Below, in pieces: positions 9,313 through 18,500 of a stretch of DNA of 64,000 nucleotides. Source of the stretch: Amycolatopsis dendrobii (GTDB taxonomy: Bacteria > Actinomycetota > Actinomycetes > Mycobacteriales > Pseudonocardiaceae); assembly GCF_014145675.1 (NCBI RefSeq), contig NZ_JACGZW010000008.1, positions 434,001 to 498,000 on the forward strand. The letters are read 5' to 3'. The notes below the pieces were generated by a model. The model searched no databases and was not told the origin of the DNA. It was given only the letters and a program-made list of their open reading frames with translations. The position numbers were made by a program, and so were the translations under genes. Every line of letters starts with the position of its first letter. Position 1 is the stretch's first letter.

Positions 9313-9720
9313 TCAGGAGAACCGGACCAGGATGTGCTCCCCCGACCCGTCCACCGCGGCGAGCTTCACCGTCGTCCCGGCGAACGTCGTCGCGTCCGGG
9401 CCCTGGCGGCCGGTGTGCAACTGCGCGGACGTGTGCTCGCCGCGGCCCGGTTCGGTCAGGACCAGCGCCACGACCGCCTCCCCCGCCACGAAGCATTGCC
9501 TGCCCGGCTTGCAGCGCGAATCCGAGACCAGCTGGCGGTAGCGCACGGTCAGGTCCCGGCCCGCGACCTGCACCTCCTGGCCGGGCGTGAGCGCCACGTT
9601 CCCGCCCAGCTCAGCGGCAGGCGGTCGCGACGGTGTCTGCGCGACAGCGACCGTGCCGCCCGCGCACCCGGCCAGCGCGGCGGCCGTCCCGATACCCAGT
9701 GCGAGCTTCTTGAGGTCCAT
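9313..9720 (-). CDS. Small secreted lipoprotein of unknown function
   Basis: A 135-aa product with a charged start (MDLKK), a short hydrophobic stretch and a lipobox ending ALAGC, giving a lipid-anchored exported protein with the modified Cys near residue 19. The mature part is small, probably beta-rich, and has two cysteines (CKPGRQC) that could form a disulfide. I do not recognise a family. It lies 44 bp downstream of the ftsK stop on the same strand and could be transcribed with it, but no Shine-Dalgarno sequence is evident before the ATG. Confidence 0.7.
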   Translation of the reverse strand: MDLKKLALGIGTAAALAGCAGGTVAVAQTPSRPPAAELGGNVALTPGQEVQVAGRDLTVRYRQLVSDSRCKPGRQCFVAGEAVVALVLTEPGRGEHTSAQLHTGRQGPDATTFAGTTVKLAAVDGSGEHILVRFS

Positions 9721-9764
9721 GCCCAAGGGACGGGACCGGGGTGCCGCCGGGTTGCACGCGCGGC

Positions 9765-12317
9765 TCAGAAGTCTTCGTCCTCGCCGCCGGCGGGCGAGCC
9801 GCCCGCGTCGGAGCCGCCGCGGATCATGAACAGCACCGACTCCAGTTCCTCCGGCTTGATGAGCACGTCGCGAGCCTTCGAGCCCTCCGACGGGCCGACC
9901 ACGCCGCGGCTTTCCAGCAGGTCCATGAGCCGTCCGGCCTTGGCGAAGCCCACGCGGAGCTTGCGCTGCAGCATCGAGGTCGACCCGAACTGCGACGTGA
10001 CGATCAGCTCGGCGGCCTGCAACAGGACGTCGAGGTCGTCGCCGATGTCCGGGTCGATTTCCTTCTTCTCGCCGGCCTTGGCGCTCGTGACGCCCTCGTT
10101 GTAGTCCGGCTGCGCCTGTTCCTTGGCGAAGTTGACGACCGCGGCGATTTCCTCGTCGCCGACGAACGCGCCCTGGATGCGGACCGGTTTCCCGGCACCC
10201 ATCGGCAGGTAGAGCGCGTCGCCCATGCCGATCAGCTTCTCCGCGCCCGGCTGGTCGAGGATGACCCGCGAGTCGGTCAGCGACGACGTGGCGAACGCGA
10301 GCCGCGAGGGCACGTTCGTCTTGATCAGGCCGGTGACGACGTCGACCGACGGCCGCTGCGTCGCGAGCACCAGGTGGATGCCCGCGGCACGGGCCTTCTG
10401 GGTGATCCGCACGATCGCGTCCTCGACGTCGCGCGGGGCGGTCATCATCAGGTCGGCGAGCTCGTCGACGATCGCCATGATGTACGGGTACGGCTGGTAC
10501 TCGCGTTCGCTGCCCGGCGGCGCGGTGATGTCGCCGGAGCGGACCTTGGCGTTGAAGTCGTCGATGTGGCGGACCCGGTTGGCCTGCATGTCCTGGTAGC
10601 GCTGCTCCATCTCCTCCACGAGCCAGGCCAGCGCGGCGGCGGCCTTCTTCGGCTGCGTGATGATGGGCGTGATCAGGTGCGGGATGCCCTCGTACGGCGT
10701 CAGCTCGACCATCTTCGGGTCGATCAGGATCATCCGGCACTCGGCGGGCGTCGAACGGGCCAGCAGCGACACCAGCATCGAGTTCACGAAGCTCGACTTG
10801 CCGGAACCGGTGGAACCGGCGACCAGCAGGTGCGGCATCTTCGTGAGGTTCGCGGTGACGAACTCGCCCTCGATGTCCTTGCCCAGCCCGATCAGCATCG
10901 GGTGGTTGTCCTTGACCGTGGTCGGCGCGCGCAGCACGTCGCCGAGGCGCACCATCTCGCGGTCGGAGTTGGGCACCTCGATGCCGACCGCGGACTTGCC
11001 CGGGATCGGCGCGAGGAGGCGGACGTTGTCGGTGGCCACCGCGTAGGCGATGTTCTTGGTCAGCGCGGTGATCTTCTCGACCTTCACGCCCGGGCCGAGC
11101 TCGACCTCGTACCGGGTGACCGTCGGGCCGCGGGTGAAGCCGGTGACCTGCGCGTCGACGTTGAACTGGTCGAGGACGCCGGTGATCGCCTCGATCATCT
11201 GGTCGTTGGCCTTGCTGCGGGACTTCGGCGCGTCGCCGAGCTTCAGCAGGTCAGGCGGCGGAAGCGCGTAATCGCCCTCGACGGTGCGGGTGACCGACAG
11301 CGCGGGTTCCGGAGCCTTCTTCTGCTTCTTCTCCGGCACCTCGGCGGGCGGCGCGACCGGCTTCGGCGGCCGGATCGGCGTGGCGGGCTCGGCGAGCGCG
11401 GCGTCGATGTCGAGCTGCTCGCCGTCCTTGTCGGCGCTCGCCTGGCGCCGCCGCGACGGCTTCCGCAACCGGACCGACTTCGGGTCGGCCTCGGGTTCGG
11501 GTTCCGGCTCTTCGTCGTGCTGACCGGCCTCGTATTCAGCCAGCTCGTGCTCGTCGAGCCCCCAGGTGCGTAGGCGGTGCGGGATGTCGCGCACCGGCGT
11601 GCCGGTGAACACGAGCACGCCGAACAGCAGCGCGAGGATCAGCAGCGGCACCGCGACCCACGTGGTGACGCCCTTGGTGAGCAGCCCGCCGGAGAACGCG
11701 CCGAGGATTCCGCCCGCGTACATCCGGCCGTCGTTGGTGTCCGGGAGCGCGGTGAAGATGTGCAGCATCCCGAGCACGGACAGCACGACCAGCACCGTGC
11801 CGATGACCATCCGCGGCCGGGTCTCCGGGCTCGGTTCGGACCGCATCAACGCGACCGCGACCACGAGCAGCACCAGCGGCAGCGTCACCGCTCCCGCGCC
11901 GAGCACCGTCCGCGTCGCGACCTCGACCCCAGCCCCGATCGGCCCGGCCGCCCGCCACCAGACGCCGACCGCGGCGACGATGGCCAGCGCGATCAGCCCG
12001 AGCGCGAGCCCGTCGCGCCGGTGTTCGGCCTCGAGCTCCCGCGTGCGCCCGACCGTGCGGGCCAGCGAACCGACGCCCTTGGCCACGAGGTTCCAGGTGC
12101 TGCGCACGCCGCGCCCGAACGCGCCGTTCTTGCGCCGGGGGGCTGGGCGCCGGGTACTGGACGTCCGCGGCCGGGAGCCGCTCCTGCCCCTGGCGGAGCC
12201 CTTGGACGACCTGCTCGACGCAGCCGCCCGAGACTTCGCCGGCGTACGCGAACTACGCGCCGGTGCCTTCCCGCCGCTTCCCGCCGTGCTCCGCTTCCTC
12301 GTCGCCGACCCAGCCAT
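9765..12317 (-). CDS. ftsK: DNA translocase FtsK/SpoIIIE
   Basis: An 850-aa septal DNA pump that clears chromosome from the division site. Order: a basic Ser/Arg/Lys-rich N-terminus (1-75), four membrane segments (about 95-240), an acidic/Pro-rich linker, the alpha-beta motor with Walker A in VAGSTGSGKSSFVN near residue 504 and IILIDPKMVELTPYEGIPHL-like downstream blocks, then the winged-helix gamma domain (about 765-840, SMLQRKLRVGFAKAGRLMD) that reads polar DNA motifs. The ATG at 12317 has TACCGT 6 nt upstream and no properly spaced Shine-Dalgarno sequence, so the message may be leaderless. Confidence 0.95.
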   Translation of the reverse strand: MAGSATRKRSTAGSGGKAPARSSRTPAKSRAAASSRSSKGSARGRSGSRPRTSSTRRPAPRRKNGAFGRGVRSTWNLVAKGVGSLARTVGRTRELEAEHRRDGLALGLIALAIVAAVGVWWRAAGPIGAGVEVATRTVLGAGAVTLPLVLLVVAVALMRSEPSPETRPRMVIGTVLVVLSVLGMLHIFTALPDTNDGRMYAGGILGAFSGGLLTKGVTTWVAVPLLILALLFGVLVFTGTPVRDIPHRLRTWGLDEHELAEYEAGQHDEEPEPEPEADPKSVRLRKPSRRRQASADKDGEQLDIDAALAEPATPIRPPKPVAPPAEVPEKKQKKAPEPALSVTRTVEGDYALPPPDLLKLGDAPKSRSKANDQMIEAITGVLDQFNVDAQVTGFTRGPTVTRYEVELGPGVKVEKITALTKNIAYAVATDNVRLLAPIPGKSAVGIEVPNSDREMVRLGDVLRAPTTVKDNHPMLIGLGKDIEGEFVTANLTKMPHLLVAGSTGSGKSSFVNSMLVSLLARSTPAECRMILIDPKMVELTPYEGIPHLITPIITQPKKAAAALAWLVEEMEQRYQDMQANRVRHIDDFNAKVRSGDITAPPGSEREYQPYPYIMAIVDELADLMMTAPRDVEDAIVRITQKARAAGIHLVLATQRPSVDVVTGLIKTNVPSRLAFATSSLTDSRVILDQPGAEKLIGMGDALYLPMGAGKPVRIQGAFVGDEEIAAVVNFAKEQAQPDYNEGVTSAKAGEKKEIDPDIGDDLDVLLQAAELIVTSQFGSTSMLQRKLRVGFAKAGRLMDLLESRGVVGPSEGSKARDVLIKPEELESVLFMIRGGSDAGGSPAGGEDEDF

Positions 12318-12391
12318 GCCTCCACGGTAACGGGCGAGGACCGATAGTCACATGTGCCACTCGCAGCGCAGGCGAAACAATCGTCTCCAGA

Positions 12392-12883
12392 TCACAGTCG
12401 ACGGCGACGATCTACCAGGTCGGCTGCTAAGACCAGCTGGGTGGCCAGCGCACGAGCCGCGTCGGGGGTGAACCAGCCCTCTGCGTAGCTCCCGTCGTCC
12501 TCGGAGTCAGTCAGCATGTGCACGCCGACTGACTTGGCCCCGTCCTCTTCATTTGCCCAAGCTCGCGCCGTCACTGACGGCACCGGACGCCCCGCCAGCC
12601 GAGGAACTCCGATCACATAGTCAGGACAAGATGTGCAGTTGTGCCGGGCCCCGTAGGTCTGGTCCTCGCACCAATCCGCATGAACGAATATCCGGTTCAG
12701 CTCCTCCGACGTGGCATCCGCGAGCTTGGCAAGAGCGGCACGCAACTCGTGGTCCGCCGCACCTGACTCGTCCATCCGGCGGATCTCGGCTCCCAAGTCG
12801 CTCCACCGCACCGTCGCGGCCGCACGTACCGGGTCGTAACCGGGCCGCTGAACGAAGTCGGAAACGAATGTCTGGTCAGCCAT
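12392..12883 (-). CDS. Hypothetical protein, cysteine-containing
   Basis: A 163-aa soluble protein with no family I can name. A cluster of Cys, His and Asp residues (WCEDQTYGARHNCTSCPDY, middle of the protein) might bind a metal. The C-terminal part (WFTPDAARALATQLVLAADL) looks helical. The ATG at 12883 is preferred over the GTG at 12889 because AAAGAGGT sits 5 nt before the ATG. Its codon use is somewhat less GC-skewed than its neighbours and it has no place in the conserved gene order, so lineage-specific gain is possible. Divergent from the acyltransferase at 12998. Confidence 0.65.
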   Translation of the reverse strand: MADQTFVSDFVQRPGYDPVRAAATVRWSDLGAEIRRMDESGAADHELRAALAKLADATSEELNRIFVHADWCEDQTYGARHNCTSCPDYVIGVPRLAGRPVPSVTARAWANEEDGAKSVGVHMLTDSEDDGSYAEGWFTPDAARALATQLVLAADLVDRRRRL

Positions 12884-12997
12884 CAGCACCTCTTTCGAAC
12901 ACGGCCGGGGCGGCCGACGTTATCGCCGTTTCCCCGGTCACCGGGAGAGAGAACCACCCGATCCGGGGCAATCCAGCCGCCGTGAAATGCTCTGCTC

Positions 12998-13807
12998 ATG
13001 TTCGCGCTCCAACAGGACGAGGCTCCGCGCCGTGCCCCCGCGATCTGGCGGACGATGCTCAACCTCGACCGAGGGCTGGTGAATCTCGTCGGGCGGCTCA
13101 CGGTCACCGGGTCGGTGCCGCGGGAGCTGCGAGGCAAGCCGTTGCTCATGGCGGCCAATCACATCGGCGTGTTCGACGCCTTCGTGCTCATGGCGGCGTG
13201 CAAGCGGATCGGCATCAACCCTCGTTTCATGCTCGCCGGCGGGATTCTCGACGCGCCGGTGATCGGCCCCGCGCTCAAGGTCAGCGGGCATTTGCGCGTG
13301 GACCGGGCCAAAGCGGCGACCGCGGTCGGGCAGTTCGCTGAGGCGGCGGAGGCGTTGCGGACCACGCGCGAGCCGATCGTCGTGTATCCGGAGGGGCGGA
13401 TCAGCCACGACCCGGGGCTGTGGCCGGAGCGCGGCAAGACCGGCGCGGCGCGGCTCGCGCTCGCGGCGGGCGTGCCGGTGATCCCGATCAGCCAGTGGGG
13501 CGCGCACGAAGCCGTCTACTGGGGCACGGAGACCGTGAACGGGCCCGCGGATTTGCTGCCGCTGGCCAAATCCGGGTTGAGCGCGCCGTTGCGGCGGCCT
13601 CGGTTCAAGGTGCATTTCGGCGCGCCGGTGGACCTTTCCGACGTCGAGCCGGAGCGGCCGGGCGCGGGCGTTCGCGCGCACGCCAAGATCATGCAGGCCA
13701 TCACCGACGGCCTGGTCCCCTTGCGCCGCCACGAACCCATCCGGCCGCGCTTCTACGACCCGACCCGGCCGACCGACACGGTCAGTCCCTGGAAGCCGCA
13801 GCGCTGA
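12998..13807 (+). CDS. Lysophospholipid acyltransferase, PlsC family
   Basis: A 269-aa glycerolipid acyltransferase that would acylate a lysophospholipid such as 1-acyl-glycerol-3-phosphate. The catalytic NHx4D motif is present as NHIGVFD near residue 53, followed by a second family block around residues 127-145 (YPEGRISHDPGLWPERGKTG). The start ATG comes soon before the conserved RAPAIWRTMLNL segment. The exact acceptor (phosphatidic acid synthesis or a mannolipid) is not determined. No strong Shine-Dalgarno or leaderless hexamer was seen. Confidence 0.85.
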   Translation: MFALQQDEAPRRAPAIWRTMLNLDRGLVNLVGRLTVTGSVPRELRGKPLLMAANHIGVFDAFVLMAACKRIGINPRFMLAGGILDAPVIGPALKVSGHLRVDRAKAATAVGQFAEAAEALRTTREPIVVYPEGRISHDPGLWPERGKTGAARLALAAGVPVIPISQWGAHEAVYWGTETVNGPADLLPLAKSGLSAPLRRPRFKVHFGAPVDLSDVEPERPGAGVRAHAKIMQAITDGLVPLRRHEPIRPRFYDPTRPTDTVSPWKPQR

Positions 13808-13854
13808 GTCCGGATCGTGGGACGCACCCACCAGCCCGGCTAGGGTCGCCAGGT

Positions 13855-14469
13855 GTGAGCACCCGCATTCTGGTCGTCTACTACAGCGCCACTGGCAACA
13901 CCGCCGCCCTCGCCGGCGCGCTCGCCGAAGGGGCGGGCGAAGCCGGTGCGGAGGTGCGCGTCCGCACCGTGGCCGAGACCGCGCCGCCGGAAGCGGTGGC
14001 GAGCAATCGGCGGTGGCAGGAGCGGGTTGACACCGGGCCGCATCATGAGCTCGCCACGCTGGCGGATCTGGAGTGGGCGGACGGGCTCGCGTTCGGCACC
14101 CCCACCCGGTTCGGCGGGCCCGCGGCACAGCTGAAGTCCTTTGTGGACACCACGGGCGGCCTGTGGGCGCAAGGGAAACTGGCCGACAAGGTGGCGACGT
14201 CGTTCACGTCGGCGTCCACCGCGCACGGCGGCCTCGAAGCGACCGTGCTGGCCATCAACAACATCTTCTACCACTGGGGCGCGATCGTCCTCCCCCTCGG
14301 CTACGCGGACCCGCACCTGCTGGAGTCCGGCAACCCCTACGGCGGCTCGTTCGTCTCGCGCAAGTCCGCGGCCCCGGACGGCACCGCACTGCAGGCACTG
14401 CGGATTCAGGGACGAAGGCTGGCGACGATCACGACACACGTCGCGACAGGCCTGAAAACCGGGGAATAA
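13855..14469 (+). CDS. WrbA-like NAD(P)H:quinone oxidoreductase (flavodoxin fold)
   Basis: A 204-aa flavoprotein expected to bind FMN and reduce quinones by two electrons. The FMN phosphate loop is YYSATGNTAAL near residues 9-19. The WrbA signatures GTPTRFGGPAAQLKSFVD and TSFTSASTAHGGLE are clear, with the C-terminal SFVS block typical of the family. The GTG start follows TAGGGT by 8 nt with no Shine-Dalgarno sequence, suggesting a leaderless message. Upstream neighbour: the PlsC-type gene, 47 bp away. Confidence 0.87.
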   Translation: MSTRILVVYYSATGNTAALAGALAEGAGEAGAEVRVRTVAETAPPEAVASNRRWQERVDTGPHHELATLADLEWADGLAFGTPTRFGGPAAQLKSFVDTTGGLWAQGKLADKVATSFTSASTAHGGLEATVLAINNIFYHWGAIVLPLGYADPHLLESGNPYGGSFVSRKSAAPDGTALQALRIQGRRLATITTHVATGLKTGE

Positions 14470-14510
14470 CTCAGTTTCGTTCGGTCGCGCCGCTCCGTAA
14501 TGTCGCGCGC

Positions 14511-15455
14511 GTGACCACCGAACTCCCCGTCCTGGAACGGCCCCGGGTCATCCACCGGGGCCGCGGCCTGTCGCTCGTGCTGCTCGCCGCGGTCTTCTTC
14601 AGCACGTCCGGCACGCTCGCGAAACCGGTCATGGGCGCGGGCATGACGCCGGAGCAGGTGGCGGTGCTGCGGATCGGGACGGCGGGAGTTCTGCTGCTGA
14701 TCGGCACCGCGCTCTTCGCACCGCACACGTTGCGCGTCCGGCGCGGGGAATGGCCGATGCTGCTGGCATACGGCGCGCTCGGCGTCGCCGGCACGCAGCT
14801 GCTGTATTTCATTGCCGCGCAACGGATCCCGGTCGGCATCGCGATCCTGCTGGAATTCCTGTCGCCGGTGCTGATCGCGTTGTGGGTGCGCGTGGTGCGG
14901 AAGAAGCGGCTGCCGCGGATGCTGTGGTTCGGGATGGCGGTCGCGCTGGTCGGACTGGCGCTGGTCGCGCAGGTCTGGCAGGGGCTGCGGCTCGACGTGA
15001 TCGGGCTGCTGGCCGGGATCGGCGCGGCGCTGTGTTCGGCCGGGTACTTCCTGATCGGCGAGCGCGCGGTCGCCGACCGCGAACCGCTCGGGCTGGTCAC
15101 CTGGGGCATGGTGATCGGCGGGGTGCTCGTGAGCGTCGCCGCGCCGCCGTGGACGCTGCCGCTGGGCATGGCGGGGCAGACCGTCCCCTTCGGACCGTGG
15201 ACCCCGCCGCTGTGGCTGCTGCTGCTCGGCCTGGTGGTGCTGTCGACGGCGATCCCTTACGTCGCGGGAATCTCCGCGCTGCGCCACCTGCCCGCCTCGG
15301 TGGCGAGCGTTGTCGGGCTGCTCGAACCCGTCACGGCGGCGGCGTTCGCGTGGGCGCTGCTCGGCGAAGCGCTCGCCTGGCCGCAAGCGGTCGGGGCGGC
15401 GCTGCTGCTCGGCGGCGCCTACCTGGTCCAACGGCAGACCGCCGAGGTCGCCTGA
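14511..15455 (+). CDS. EamA/DMT-family transporter
   Basis: A 314-aa inner-membrane protein with ten predicted helices arranged as two EamA halves, the layout of drug/metabolite exporters of the RhaT/YdcZ-like superfamily. The second repeat ends in the typical LEPVTAAAFAWALLGEAL followed by a final helix. The GTG is preceded by TAATGT at a 7-nt distance, without Shine-Dalgarno sequence, so it may be leaderless and read separately from the flavodoxin gene 41 bp upstream. The substrate is unknown. Confidence 0.87.
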   Translation: MTTELPVLERPRVIHRGRGLSLVLLAAVFFSTSGTLAKPVMGAGMTPEQVAVLRIGTAGVLLLIGTALFAPHTLRVRRGEWPMLLAYGALGVAGTQLLYFIAAQRIPVGIAILLEFLSPVLIALWVRVVRKKRLPRMLWFGMAVALVGLALVAQVWQGLRLDVIGLLAGIGAALCSAGYFLIGERAVADREPLGLVTWGMVIGGVLVSVAAPPWTLPLGMAGQTVPFGPWTPPLWLLLLGLVVLSTAIPYVAGISALRHLPASVASVVGLLEPVTAAAFAWALLGEALAWPQAVGAALLLGGAYLVQRQTAEVA

Positions 15456-15556
15456 CTCCCTCTCCGGGCGGACGAGGGAACCAACCTCGAGCGGGATGTG
15501 TCCTATCCGCGGACCCGCCACACTGGACGGGCCGCACGAGACACCTGGGGGATTTC

Positions 15557-15679
15557 ATGGACAACCGGCCGAGCAGAGCCGAACAGCGCAGAGCCGAACA
15601 GCGCAGAGCCCGCAACGCACTCGCCCGCCAGGCAGCGATCGTCGTGATGGCGTTGCTGCTGGCGGGCGCGCGCCGCTGA
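15557..15679 (+). CDS. Predicted 40-residue single-span membrane microprotein
   Basis: A very short frame with a Shine-Dalgarno-like GGGGGA 6 nt before the ATG. The product has a strongly basic N-terminus with a tandem EQRRA repeat, encoded by a 15-bp DNA direct repeat, then one hydrophobic segment (AAIVVMALLLAG) and a basic tail. It ends 1 bp before the RNase J stop codon on the other strand. Function unknown; a small membrane-associated regulator is conceivable. The signals are suggestive, not decisive. Confidence 0.45.
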   Translation: MDNRPSRAEQRRAEQRRARNALARQAAIVVMALLLAGARR

Positions 15680-15680
15680 A

Positions 15681-17378
15681 TCAGACCGGGATGACCGTCG
15701 GCACGATCATCGGCCGGCGGCGGTAGGTGTCGGCGACCCACCGGCCGACGACCCGGCGCACCGCCTGTGCGATGCGGTGGGTGTCGGTGATGCCCTCGGC
15801 TTCCGTCCGCGCCAGCTCCATCTCCACGAGCGGCACGACGGCGTCGAGGGCCTTCGGGTCGTCGGAGAACCCGCGGCCGGAGATCGTCGGGCTGCTCACC
15901 GCGCGGCCGGTGTTCGAATCGACCGCCACGGTGATCGCGATGAACCCGCCCTCGCCGAGCACGAGCCGGTCGGACAGGGTCGACTCGCCGACGTCGCCGA
16001 CGGACAGCCCGTCCACGTACACGTGCCCGACCTCGACCCGGCCGGTGCGCGAGGCCTTGCCGTCGACCAGGTCCACGACCACACCGTCCTCGGCGATCAC
16101 CACATTGTCCGGCGCGACGCCGGTGCGGATCGCGAGTTCCCCGTTGGCGCGCAAGTGTTTCCACTCGCCGTGCACCGGCATCACATTGCTCGGCCGGACC
16201 GCGTTGTACAGGTACAGCAGCTCGCCCGCGGACGCGTGCCCGGACACGTGCACCTTCGCGTTGCCCTGGTGCACCACGTTCGCGCCGAGCCGGGTCAGGC
16301 CGTTGACGACGCCGAACACCGCGGTCTCGTTGCCCGGGATCATCGAGCTGGCCAGCACGACGGTGTCGCCCGCGCGGATCGAGATCTGCCGGTGCTCGCC
16401 GCGGGCCATCCGCGACAGCGCCGAAAGCGGCTCGCCCTGCGAACCGGTCGACACGAACAGCACCTTGCTCTCCGGCAGGTTGCTCGCCTGGTCGAGGTCC
16501 ACGAGCAGGCCGTCCGGCACGTTCAGCAGGCCCAGCTCGGCGGCGATGCCCATGTTCCGGACCATCGACCGCCCCACGAACGCCACCCGGCGGCCGTGCC
16601 GTACCGCGGCGTCCAGCACCTGCTGCACGCGGTGCACGTGGCTGGCGAAGCAGGCGACGATGACGCGCTGGTCCACGCGCCGGATCACGTCGTCGAGCAC
16701 CGGGCCGATGTCGCGCTCGGGCATGACGAACCCGGGCACCTCGGCGTTGGTCGAGTCCACGCAGAACAGGTCCACGCCCTCGTCGCCGAGGCGCGAGAAG
16801 CCCGCGAGGTCGGTCAGCCGCCCGTCGAGCGGCAGCTGGTCGAGCTTGATGTCGCCGGTGTGCAGCACGACGCCGGCCGGCGTGCGGATGGCGACCGCGA
16901 GCGCGTCCGGGATCGAGTGGTTCACCGCGAAGAACTCGAGGTCGAACGCGCCGACCTTGCGTTTCTCCCCCTCGCGCACCTCGATCAGCTTCGGCCGCTG
17001 GCGGTGCTCCTTGGCCTTGGCCGCGAGCAGCGCGTTGGTGAAGCGCGAGCCGTAGATCGGGACGTCCGGGCGCAGCCGGAGCAGGAACGGGACGGCTCCG
17101 ATGTGGTCCTCGTGCCCGTGGGTGAGCACGAGGCCGTCGATGTCGTCGAGCCGGTCCTCGATCGCGCGGAAGTCCGGCAGGATCAGGTCGACGCCCGGCT
17201 GGTCGTCCTCGGGGAAGAGGACGCCGCAGTCGACGATCAGGAGCCTGCCGTCGTATTCGAAGACGGTCATGTTGCGCCCGACCTCGCCGATGCCGCCGAG
17301 CGCGACGACGCGCAGGGCTCCCTCGGGAAGTGCGGGCGGGAGGTGCGTCGGGCCGGGTCCGGCGGGAAGTGAGGTCAC
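15681..17378 (-). CDS. rnj: Ribonuclease J
   Basis: A 565-aa metallo-beta-lactamase/beta-CASP ribonuclease with endo- and 5'-to-3' exonuclease activity in RNA decay and rRNA maturation. The zinc-binding motif THGHEDHIGA lies near residue 85, with further family blocks GDIKLDQLPLDG, ASHVHRVQQV, STGSQGEP and HVSGHAS in order, followed by the C-terminal domain. The GTG start overlaps the dapA stop by 4 bp, the common actinobacterial dapA-rnj pair. It was chosen over the nearby out-of-frame ATG. Length fits the family. Confidence 0.94.
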   Translation of the reverse strand: MTSLPAGPGPTHLPPALPEGALRVVALGGIGEVGRNMTVFEYDGRLLIVDCGVLFPEDDQPGVDLILPDFRAIEDRLDDIDGLVLTHGHEDHIGAVPFLLRLRPDVPIYGSRFTNALLAAKAKEHRQRPKLIEVREGEKRKVGAFDLEFFAVNHSIPDALAVAIRTPAGVVLHTGDIKLDQLPLDGRLTDLAGFSRLGDEGVDLFCVDSTNAEVPGFVMPERDIGPVLDDVIRRVDQRVIVACFASHVHRVQQVLDAAVRHGRRVAFVGRSMVRNMGIAAELGLLNVPDGLLVDLDQASNLPESKVLFVSTGSQGEPLSALSRMARGEHRQISIRAGDTVVLASSMIPGNETAVFGVVNGLTRLGANVVHQGNAKVHVSGHASAGELLYLYNAVRPSNVMPVHGEWKHLRANGELAIRTGVAPDNVVIAEDGVVVDLVDGKASRTGRVEVGHVYVDGLSVGDVGESTLSDRLVLGEGGFIAITVAVDSNTGRAVSSPTISGRGFSDDPKALDAVVPLVEMELARTEAEGITDTHRIAQAVRRVVGRWVADTYRRRPMIVPTVIPV

Positions 17379-18388
17379 CGGGGCATTGTCCCAACGCTGG
17401 TGTGCGAGGTGGGGGCGGTGTAGGCCGCCTGCGAATCTGCTTGTGCCACCCGTGCACCATGCCAGTCCGAGGCCGCGCTGTCCTCCAGCGGCACGCCGCC
17501 CTGGGCGAGATCGGCCGCGATCTGCTCCAGCTGGTCGTCGAACGGGGCCACGATCGGCAGCCGCGGGTCGCCGATGTCGAAGCCGCGCAGGCGCAGCGAG
17601 GACTTGCTGAACGCGACGCCGCCGACGCGCGACATCGCCCGCAGCACCGGCAGCATCGCGCGGTGGTTCGTGCGCGCGGTGGACGTGTCGCCCGCCTCGT
17701 AGGCCTCGATCATCGCGCGGATCCGGCCCGCCACGACGTGCCCGATCACGCTGACCACGCCGACCGCGCCGACCGACAGCCACGGCAGGTTCAGGCCGTC
17801 GTCGCCGGAGTAGTAGGCGAGGTGGGTGTTCGCGATGACCTCGGACCCGGCGATCAGATCGCCCTTGGCGTCCTTCACCGCCACGATGCGCGGGTTCTCG
17901 GCCAGCCGCTGCAGCGTGTCGACCTCGATCGGCACGATCGAGCGCGGCGGGATGTCGTAGAGCATGACCGGCAGCTCGGTGGCGTCCGCGACCGTGGTGA
18001 AATGCGCGAACAGCCCGGCCTGGCTCGGCCGCGAGTAATAGGGCGTGACCACGAGCAGGCCGTGCGCGCCCGCCTCGGCGGCGGCCTGGGCCTGCTCGAT
18101 GCTGTGCGCGGTGTTGTTGGTGCCCGCCCCCGCGACGACGGTCGCGCGGTCGCCGACCGCCTCGACGACGGCGCGGACCAGGGTGGCCTTCTCCTGATCG
18201 GTGGTGGTCGGGCTCTCGCCGGTGGTGCCGTTGACGACGAGGCCGTCGTTGCCGAGGTCCACGAGGTACTCGGCCAGTTCCTGGGCCCGCTTCACGTCCA
18301 GCGCCCCGGCTCGGTCGAAGGGGGTCGCCATCGCGGTGAGCACGCGGCCGAACGGACGTCCGGGCGCGGCGGCAGGTGAGGTGGACAT
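17375..18388 (-). CDS. dapA: 4-hydroxy-tetrahydrodipicolinate synthase
   Basis: Class I aldolase condensing pyruvate with aspartate semialdehyde in the diaminopimelate/lysine pathway. Visible residues are the NGTTGE substrate loop, LYDIPPRS with the catalytic Tyr near 140, and the Schiff-base Lys in IVAVKDAKGD near 168. The product is 337 aa. I prefer the ATG at 18388, which has TACCGT 7 nt before it (leaderless type), over the GTG at 18394. The C-terminal 40 residues past the barrel (SDWHGARVAQADSQ onward) are unlike the core family and may be a lineage tail. Confidence 0.93.
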   Translation of the reverse strand: MSTSPAAAPGRPFGRVLTAMATPFDRAGALDVKRAQELAEYLVDLGNDGLVVNGTTGESPTTTDQEKATLVRAVVEAVGDRATVVAGAGTNNTAHSIEQAQAAAEAGAHGLLVVTPYYSRPSQAGLFAHFTTVADATELPVMLYDIPPRSIVPIEVDTLQRLAENPRIVAVKDAKGDLIAGSEVIANTHLAYYSGDDGLNLPWLSVGAVGVVSVIGHVVAGRIRAMIEAYEAGDTSTARTNHRAMLPVLRAMSRVGGVAFSKSSLRLRGFDIGDPRLPIVAPFDDQLEQIAADLAQGGVPLEDSAASDWHGARVAQADSQAAYTAPTSHTSVGTMPR

Positions 18389-18500
18389 GGCCACGACGGT
18401 ACCTCGTCGGAGCGCCGAACCCGGCCTCGACCTGGTGTGCCACCGGCAACTTCGGAGATTTTCCGCCGCCGCGCCGCTCCCGGCGGAACTTCTCGCGCGG

